From: an uncultured Candidatus Saccharibacteria bacterium
GTDB lineage: Bacteria > Patescibacteriota > Saccharimonadia > Saccharimonadales > Saccharimonadaceae
DNA length: 9,492 bases
Assembly: GCA_947253995.1 (NCBI GenBank)
Contig: CAMYBM010000018.1
Location: forward strand, 1-9,492
Direction of reading: 5' to 3'
Under the pieces are notes generated by a model, which worked only from the letters and a program-made list of their open reading frames with translations, did not search any database and was not told where the DNA came from. This document shows positions 5,616-9,492 of the stretch, piece after piece. Position numbers and translations under genes: made by a program. The first letter of the stretch is position 1, and each line of letters starts with the position of its first letter.

Positions 5616-6512
5616 ATGACCGAAGACAAGACTACTACAGAAGTGTCAGCTGCTGATGCTTCTAAAGAAGAGCATTTCGCCAAAGCTGGTAAGCGCAGCG
5701 AAAAGATGGTTAAGGCAGCAGAAGCAGAAGCTGAACGACAAGAGCGCAAGGCCGAAGGCGATACTAGTCCACAAGATGGCGCAGTTGCCAATAACGAGAA
5801 GGGGCCAAAGCCAAACACACGCACTTTGCTTGAGCGTAAAGGCAAAAAGTACCGCGAAGCAGCAAAGAAAGTTGACGCTACAGCATATAACTTGCACGAT
5901 GCTTTGATTCTAGCTACCAAGACTAGTACAACTAAATTTGACAGTACAGTTGAGCTACATCTACGTTTAGGTGTCGATCCAAAGCAAGCGAGCCAGAACG
6001 TTCGTTCAACCGTAGTATTGCCAAACGGTACAGGTAAGGATGTTAAGGTTGCAGCCTTAGTAGCTGAAGATGACATTAAAGCAGTGAAGCAAGCCGGTGC
6101 CGCTTACGCTGGCGAAGCTGAAATTAAAGCTCTTCTAGAGAAAGAAAATCTTGATTTTGATGTTTTAGTAGCAGCTCCGCAATTTATGCCAAAGTTAGGT
6201 AAGTTCGCACGCTTGCTAGGCCCTCGTGGATTGATGCCAAATCCAAAGGCAGGTACTGTTAGCGCCAACCCAATCGAAGCCGTTAAACAAGCCAAAGCAG
6301 GTAAGGTTGAGTACCGTGTTGATAAGCAAGCTAATATTCACATTGGCATCGGTAAGGTATCGTTTGGCGATGCCAAGCTTTTGGAGAATGCCAATGCTGT
6401 AATTGACAGTATCAAGTCAGTTCGTCCAGCCGGCTTGAAGGGCGCGTATGTCCTATCTGCTACAGTAGCTACAACCATGGGCCCTGGCATTAAAGTTGAC
6501 CTAGCCTTCTAG
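5616..6512 (+). CDS. rplA: 50S ribosomal protein L1 (uL1) with an N-terminal extension
   Basis: 298 residues against about 230 for typical L1. The L1 core begins near residue 74 (K-K-Y-R-E-A-A-K-K-V-D-A-T, 77-89), continues with LGVDPKQASQNVR (118-130) and VLPNGTGKDVKV (134-145), and has the signature LGPRGLMPNPKAGTV (201-215). It ends with the T-T-M-G-P-G-I-K-V-D tail. L1 forms the mobile stalk that moves deacylated tRNA out of the E site, and it represses its own mRNA. The first ~70 residues are an Ala/Glu/Lys-rich, highly charged extension with no hydrophobic segment, probably disordered or helical. The ATG at 5616 is supported by AAAGGAG at 5603-5609 and the L1 site; no equally supported internal start is seen. 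No rplJ-rplL follows: a terminator ends the unit. Confidence 0.96.
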   Translation: MTEDKTTTEVSAADASKEEHFAKAGKRSEKMVKAAEAEAERQERKAEGDTSPQDGAVANNEKGPKPNTRTLLERKGKKYREAAKKVDATAYNLHDALILATKTSTTKFDSTVELHLRLGVDPKQASQNVRSTVVLPNGTGKDVKVAALVAEDDIKAVKQAGAAYAGEAEIKALLEKENLDFDVLVAAPQFMPKLGKFARLLGPRGLMPNPKAGTVSANPIEAVKQAKAGKVEYRVDKQANIHIGIGKVSFGDAKLLENANAVIDSIKSVRPAGLKGAYVLSATVATTMGPGIKVDLAF

Positions 6513-6534
6513 TAAGTCGCGATCAATTAAATTA

Positions 6535-6575
6535 CTAAAACCGTTCACTATTATAGTGAGCGGTTTTAGCTTTTT
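6535..6575 (+). terminator. Strong Rho-independent terminator after rplA
   Basis: A 16-bp stem (6535-6550 with 6554-6569, one T-G pair) with a TTA loop starts CTAAAACCG and ends CGGTTTTAG. It is followed by CTTTTT (6570-6575). The left arm begins with four A and the right arm has four T, so it could also work on transcripts from the opposite strand, but no gene converges on it. Confidence 0.93.
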
Positions 6576-6598
6576 GCAGCTAAATTTACCAAATATTG

Positions 6599-6607
6599 TG
6601 TTATTAT
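6599..6607 (+). promoter_or_regulatory. Extended -10 promoter of the NlpC/P60 unit, probably leaderless
   Basis: TGT TATTAT at 6599-6607 is an extended -10 element; seven bases (AGTAAAG) separate it from the ATG at 6615. No good -35 is visible at 17 bases. The terminator ending at 6575 rules out read-through from rplA as the main source of transcript. There is no Shine-Dalgarno site, so translation would start at the very 5' end of the mRNA. Confidence 0.65.
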
Positions 6608-6614
6608 AGTAAAG

Positions 6615-7619
6615 ATGAATAACCGTAAATTGACGGCTCGTGTCTCTAACGCGCCGTACCTTGCTAGTGATGATGCGCTGCGCGCTATTGAGGCTGAATA
6701 CCAAGCCTATGAAAACGATTTAGAGCTTCAAGTTGCGACAGTTAAGGCTACTTACCCGGGTTACCAACACTATAATTATCAAGTGGATCCGATTGGGCAT
6801 GATCCGTATGTTTTGGCGGCAATTGTCAGTGCGCGAGCTGGTAGTTTCAAGCCAAGTGATCCGATTGTGCGTGATCTTATGGCAACATTAAAGCGCCCGC
6901 GCCGTCAGTACACTTTAACAATTACGCCAGATGGCGATACGCTTAATATCCGTTTGTTGAATTACTGTCTTAACTGCATAATTGATAGTATTCTTAATTA
7001 CGATGAAATTTGTGCTTATGCGGCTTATTTGCGCAGCCACGGTAATCGCCCGGAACTATTCCCTAAAACTGAATACCCGCACGCTACTGAGTTGTCCAAG
7101 CCACGGCAGTATACTGTGCCGAATGACATTATGGCACGGTACCCACTGGTCAGGAGAGTCGTAGAAATTAGTAAAGATCTGATAGGCTACCCGTACGTTT
7201 GGGCCGGCTCGACAGTTGAAACCTCGTTTGACTGCAGTGGCTTTGTTTCGTACATTTTGGATCAGCTGGGGTACCGCTATCGTAATTGTATTGACGGCAA
7301 AGAAACACGTTTGCCCGTGGCTGGGTCAGAACGTGGTGGGGTGTTTTATGATGGAATTTATGAAAAGTGTCAACACATTAAAATTGGTGACGAGCAACCG
7401 GGCGACTTGATATTTTTCTCGGGTACGTTTGACGTCTCTTATCGTAAGGCAAGATTGAGCCACACGGGCGTTTATCTTGGCAATGGCTGGTTTATTGCTT
7501 CAAGTTCGACCCGAGGCGTGCAATATGCTAATTTAAGTGACCAATCTAGCGGAGAAAGAACCTGGTCGGATTTGTTGGTATGCTATGGCCGGCTAAAGGG
7601 TCAACCTAATGAGAAGTAG
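6615..7619 (+). CDS. NlpC/P60-family cysteine peptidase/amidase with a non-standard third catalytic position
   Basis: 334 residues. The C-terminal domain (about 180-328) is NlpC/P60: GYPYVWAGST (191-200), D-C-S-G-F-V with the nucleophile C207, P-G-D-L-I-F-F-S-G (262-270), and S-H-T-G-V-Y-L-G-N-G (282-291) with catalytic H283. Such enzymes usually cut D-Glu-diaminopimelate or related peptidoglycan bonds. The third catalytic residue, twelve after the histidine (H in the usual VHAS), is A295 in W-F-I-A-S-S-S. The N-terminal half has D-P-I-G-H-D-P-Y-V-L (58-67) and R-R-Q-Y-T-L-T (96-102), which recall the N-terminal region of NlpC/P60 proteins of Gram-positive conjugative elements; this is an impression only. 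No signal peptide or membrane segment is evident, so export is unexplained. Its end overlaps the next start by 11 bases. Activity is uncertain; the fold assignment is firm. Confidence 0.85.
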   Translation: MNNRKLTARVSNAPYLASDDALRAIEAEYQAYENDLELQVATVKATYPGYQHYNYQVDPIGHDPYVLAAIVSARAGSFKPSDPIVRDLMATLKRPRRQYTLTITPDGDTLNIRLLNYCLNCIIDSILNYDEICAYAAYLRSHGNRPELFPKTEYPHATELSKPRQYTVPNDIMARYPLVRRVVEISKDLIGYPYVWAGSTVETSFDCSGFVSYILDQLGYRYRNCIDGKETRLPVAGSERGGVFYDGIYEKCQHIKIGDEQPGDLIFFSGTFDVSYRKARLSHTGVYLGNGWFIASSSTRGVQYANLSDQSSGERTWSDLLVCYGRLKGQPNEK

Positions 7620-9297
7620 CTTTGATACCTATTCTCGGCCAGAGTCAGCTGCTTATCTTAATTTGCCAGTTGCTACTAAGGCGCCATTAGATGAATTTAT
7701 CGCTTTGGATCAGAGTTTCAATACTCCCGCGAAAAAATATAGTTTTATTAAATCTTTGAATAATCAATATCGTACAATGCGAGAGTTTGCACGTGATGAA
7801 ATCAATGGTGAATGTTATACCGCTGTTGCGCTAGGGCGAATTTATGATCAGGCGCATGATCGGACAGGCAAAGTCGTACGCCCTGAACTGCAGCGTATTT
7901 TAACTAAGTATGTTAAAAATACGCAATTTGATCAGGACCCTAATATCGATCAACTAAAGCGTCTATATTTGGTTGGCTTAATGCGGGATCGCACTGAGAT
8001 TGATAAGCTTCGTCGACAAACTACCGAAGCGGTTAAACCATCTGATACGATTACTGATGATGACTGGCTGAGTCCTGCGCCATTAGCACGAGCGGACCGT
8101 CTTTTTGAAGCGGCACAGTCGGTTAATATTGAATCGTTATTGATTGCTTCGGTCGAATCACTTGAGCGGCTCAATACAAATTGTGATAAATCAGAGGCAA
8201 CATTGCGGGAACTAGTTTTTACGGAACAGATTTTAGAACCGATGGCAGAAATGATTGGCTTTGATGGGTTGGCGATGGCGTTAAGTTCACGCAGCAAAGA
8301 GATTAGGCTGTCTAATGCTGGACGGCAAGATTTACTGGATCGTGCCGATGAGATGCTGTCAGTTATCAATGAGTTTAATGACGGAGATAGTGTGCAGCAC
8401 TGCACTGAGCTTGCTACCGAAGAGATAGTTGCCAATGTTTTTGGTCTGCCACACGGGTTTAAAGCCATGCCATCAATTGAGACTACAGGCAGCAGCCGGG
8501 CAATTTTTGGTACAATTGTTGATCTTTATCACGAGTCTCGTGTCACGCCGGATGAGAATGGTACAATAGGACGATTCCGTTTGAAGTCACGAGGGTCGCT
8601 TGCATGGAAGTTACTTCGTGCTGAACGCAAGAATAAAACAAATCCATTAGATACAATGACTGCTCCGGTTGACTTGCTTGGCATTACAATTATAACTAAG
8701 GACGAACGAGAACAGCGCGAGACCTTTACGCGTTTAGTCTCTGGAATGTACCACAGTAATAGCATTAGCCCGGTGACATCTAATTCTAAGATATCACCAA
8801 TTCACGTTGCAGGGACAGAGGACTTTATCGATGGGTTGCTAGCTGAAATGTCGCAACGATCTGATTTGCGCCAAGATAATAAAGCTATTGATCCGGTAGT
8901 TGATGCTAAACCAGCAGAAACTGACGATGGTCTACAACTGGCAAAAGTTACGTTTCACTATGGAAGGATACCAACTGAAATACAAGTTGTGACTGCTGAT
9001 AAGCGTAAAGCTATGCGGTGCGGAAATTTAGCACATGTTATTTATAAAGCGCGCACAGATGGTGGCGCCTCGGTTGATGTGGATCGGTTAGCAGCTATTT
9101 TGCCAAAAATTCATTCGCGCCGCAAGCATATTAGCCTACCCCTGTTGGTGGGGTCGGAGTTGCTATCTAATGGCCAGCACTCAGTCGGTGATAATGAGCG
9201 TCGTGCTAAACAGCTGCTTGACGCAATTGACCAGCCGGCTTTCCAAAACGCAACGCTTGGTAAGGTTGCAGTATTAAACAGTGAACTGGATCTATAG
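7609..9297 (+). CDS. Divergent RelA/SpoT-homologue-like protein (degenerate HD half, partly conserved synthetase half)
   Basis: 562 residues, not recognised at first sight. Residues 320-480 match the (p)ppGpp synthetase domain pattern: G-R-F-R-L-K-S-R-G-S-L-A-W-K (R324, K326, S330, K334, the R-x-K-x3-S-x3-K ATP-binding pattern), V-D-L-L-G-I-T-I-I (D355 in the place of the metal-binding Asp), and T-E-I-Q-V-V-T (E457 as the catalytic Glu) with G472, H476, Y479 and K480 at the exact spacing of E-x-Q-x-x-T ... G-x-x-x-H-x-x-Y-K. The N-terminal half aligns loosely with the HD hydrolase domain, but the His-Asp pair reads L-M-R-D (124-127) and the later D-R-L-H-N reads E-S-L-E-R (183-187), so hydrolysis is unlikely. 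G-Y-Q-S-L-H is also altered (G-L-Q-L-A-K, 441-446), and residues about 385-440 look inserted. No TGS or ACT domain follows. The start overlaps the previous gene, with AAAGGG 8 bases upstream. It could be an altered-substrate nucleotide pyrophosphokinase or a non-catalytic sensor. Confidence 0.6.
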   Translation: MRSSFDTYSRPESAAYLNLPVATKAPLDEFIALDQSFNTPAKKYSFIKSLNNQYRTMREFARDEINGECYTAVALGRIYDQAHDRTGKVVRPELQRILTKYVKNTQFDQDPNIDQLKRLYLVGLMRDRTEIDKLRRQTTEAVKPSDTITDDDWLSPAPLARADRLFEAAQSVNIESLLIASVESLERLNTNCDKSEATLRELVFTEQILEPMAEMIGFDGLAMALSSRSKEIRLSNAGRQDLLDRADEMLSVINEFNDGDSVQHCTELATEEIVANVFGLPHGFKAMPSIETTGSSRAIFGTIVDLYHESRVTPDENGTIGRFRLKSRGSLAWKLLRAERKNKTNPLDTMTAPVDLLGITIITKDEREQRETFTRLVSGMYHSNSISPVTSNSKISPIHVAGTEDFIDGLLAEMSQRSDLRQDNKAIDPVVDAKPAETDDGLQLAKVTFHYGRIPTEIQVVTADKRKAMRCGNLAHVIYKARTDGGASVDVDRLAAILPKIHSRRKHISLPLLVGSELLSNGQHSVGDNERRAKQLLDAIDQPAFQNATLGKVAVLNSELDL

Positions 9298-9366
9298 GAG
9301 TAAAATGTGCATAGTTAGTGTCGGCCGCGGCGCGCGACTCTGATATGACGGGTAGCTGCGAATGAC
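9298..9366 (+). other. Short intergenic stretch with a GC-rich patch and no recognised gene
   Basis: Between the RelA/SpoT-like stop and the tRNA promoter there is a GC-rich patch TCGGCCGCGGCGCGCGA (9321-9337). It contains a short palindrome (GCCGCGGC) but no stem followed by a T-run, so no terminator can be called. A 12-codon reading frame starting at 9305, behind GGAG, is too short to support. Confidence 0.4.
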
Positions 9367-9395
9367 TTGCGTAATTATTTTATTTAGAGTACAAT
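9367..9395 (+). promoter_or_regulatory. Promoter of tRNA-Gln
   Basis: TTGCGT at 9367-9372 and TACAAT at 9390-9395 are separated by exactly 17 bases. Transcription should begin near 9402, about ten bases before the mature tRNA 5' end at 9412, leaving a short 5' leader for RNase P. Confidence 0.7.
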
Positions 9396-9411
9396 ACCTC
9401 TTGTAGAATCT

Positions 9412-9485
9412 TGGGGATTGGCCAAGCGGTAAGGCAACGGGTTCTGGTCCCGTGATCGTGGGTTCGAATCCTACATCCCCAGCCA
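9412..9485 (+). tRNA. tRNA-Gln (anticodon CUG)
   Basis: A complete cloverleaf. The acceptor stem TGGGGAT (9412-9418) pairs with ATCCCCA (9475-9481). The D stem is GCC/GGC. The anticodon stem ACGGG/CCCGT encloses loop TTCTGGT with anticodon CTG at 9444-9446. The T arm is GTGGG-TTCGAAT-CCTAC, followed by discriminator G9482 and an encoded CCA (9483-9485). The weak U1-A72 pair and G73 are known glutamine identity features, which supports the anticodon reading. It decodes CAG codons. Confidence 0.96.
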
Positions 9486-9492
9486 AATCAGG

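Noticed and set aside
5612..6076. Minus-strand open frame of 154 codons
   Set aside because: It is antisense to rplA; its Ser/Ala-rich composition mirrors the Ala/Lys-rich L1 coding frame.
7950..8468. Minus-strand open frame of 172 codons
   Set aside because: It lies wholly antisense to the RelA/SpoT-like gene, is Ser/Arg-rich low-complexity in the manner of a shadow frame, and has no promoter or ribosome-binding site of its own.
9319..9338. GC-rich patch as a terminator for the RelA/SpoT-like gene
   Set aside because: The arms pair for only about four bases and no T-run follows.
9305..9343. 12-codon reading frame (MCIVSVGRGARL) behind GGAG
   Set aside because: Too short, no family resemblance, and a spacer of only four bases; a chance match is more likely.
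9292..9486. Minus-strand reading frame of 64 codons beginning MAGDVGFEPTITGPEPVALP
   Set aside because: It is the antisense of the tRNA-Gln gene and its promoter. GDVGFEPT-type peptides are a well-known artefact of translating tRNA T-arms backwards.

Overview
The window reads as a chromosomal segment of a small-genome bacterium of the Patescibacteria/CPR type, most probably Candidatus Saccharibacteria (TM7). This placement is an inference from four things: a DUF5663-type protein, a divergent but recognisable secE-nusG-rplK-rplA block, moderate GC with very compact spacing, and promoters whose -10 box lies 6-7 bases before an ATG (leaderless mRNAs). The genes fit the standard bacterial code. 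None of the eleven protein genes ends in TGA (seven TAG, four TAA). All genes are on the + strand.

Layout. 1-168: the C-terminal tail of an RNase H-like protein, cut by the window edge. 191-2317: a two-gene unit with a likely leaderless promoter, encoding a protein whose C-terminal half resembles DUF4868 (the KwaB family of Kiwa antiphage defence), followed 3 bases later by a YvcK-type nucleotide-sugar-binding protein. 2395-2823: a DUF5663-like small protein with its own extended -10 promoter and a strong terminator. 2900-4195: a leaderless M16 zinc-peptidase subunit with intact HxxEH. 4259-6512: secE-nusG-rplK-rplA, with a promoter ahead of secE, a second ahead of rplK, and before rplA a short hairpin that copies the L1-binding site of 23S rRNA. 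A 16-bp terminator closes the block. 6615-9297: a second leaderless two-gene unit, an NlpC/P60 protein without an obvious signal peptide whose stop region overlaps by 11 bases the start of a 562-residue protein. I read the latter as a very divergent RelA/SpoT homologue, with the synthetase half partly conserved and the HD hydrolase half degenerate. 9412-9485: tRNA-Gln(CUG) with its own promoter and an encoded CCA.

How the genes fit together. The central block is housekeeping: the SecE translocase subunit, the NusG transcription factor, and L11 and L1 of the ribosomal stalks, with L1 probably repressing its own translation. The flanking units are the more unusual part. The NlpC/P60 plus RelA/SpoT-like pair is translationally coupled and has no obvious textbook counterpart. 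The solitary KwaB-like protein sits with YvcK rather than with KwaA. These two pairs are the best candidates for undescribed biology here, but their functional coupling is inferred only from gene order and overlap.
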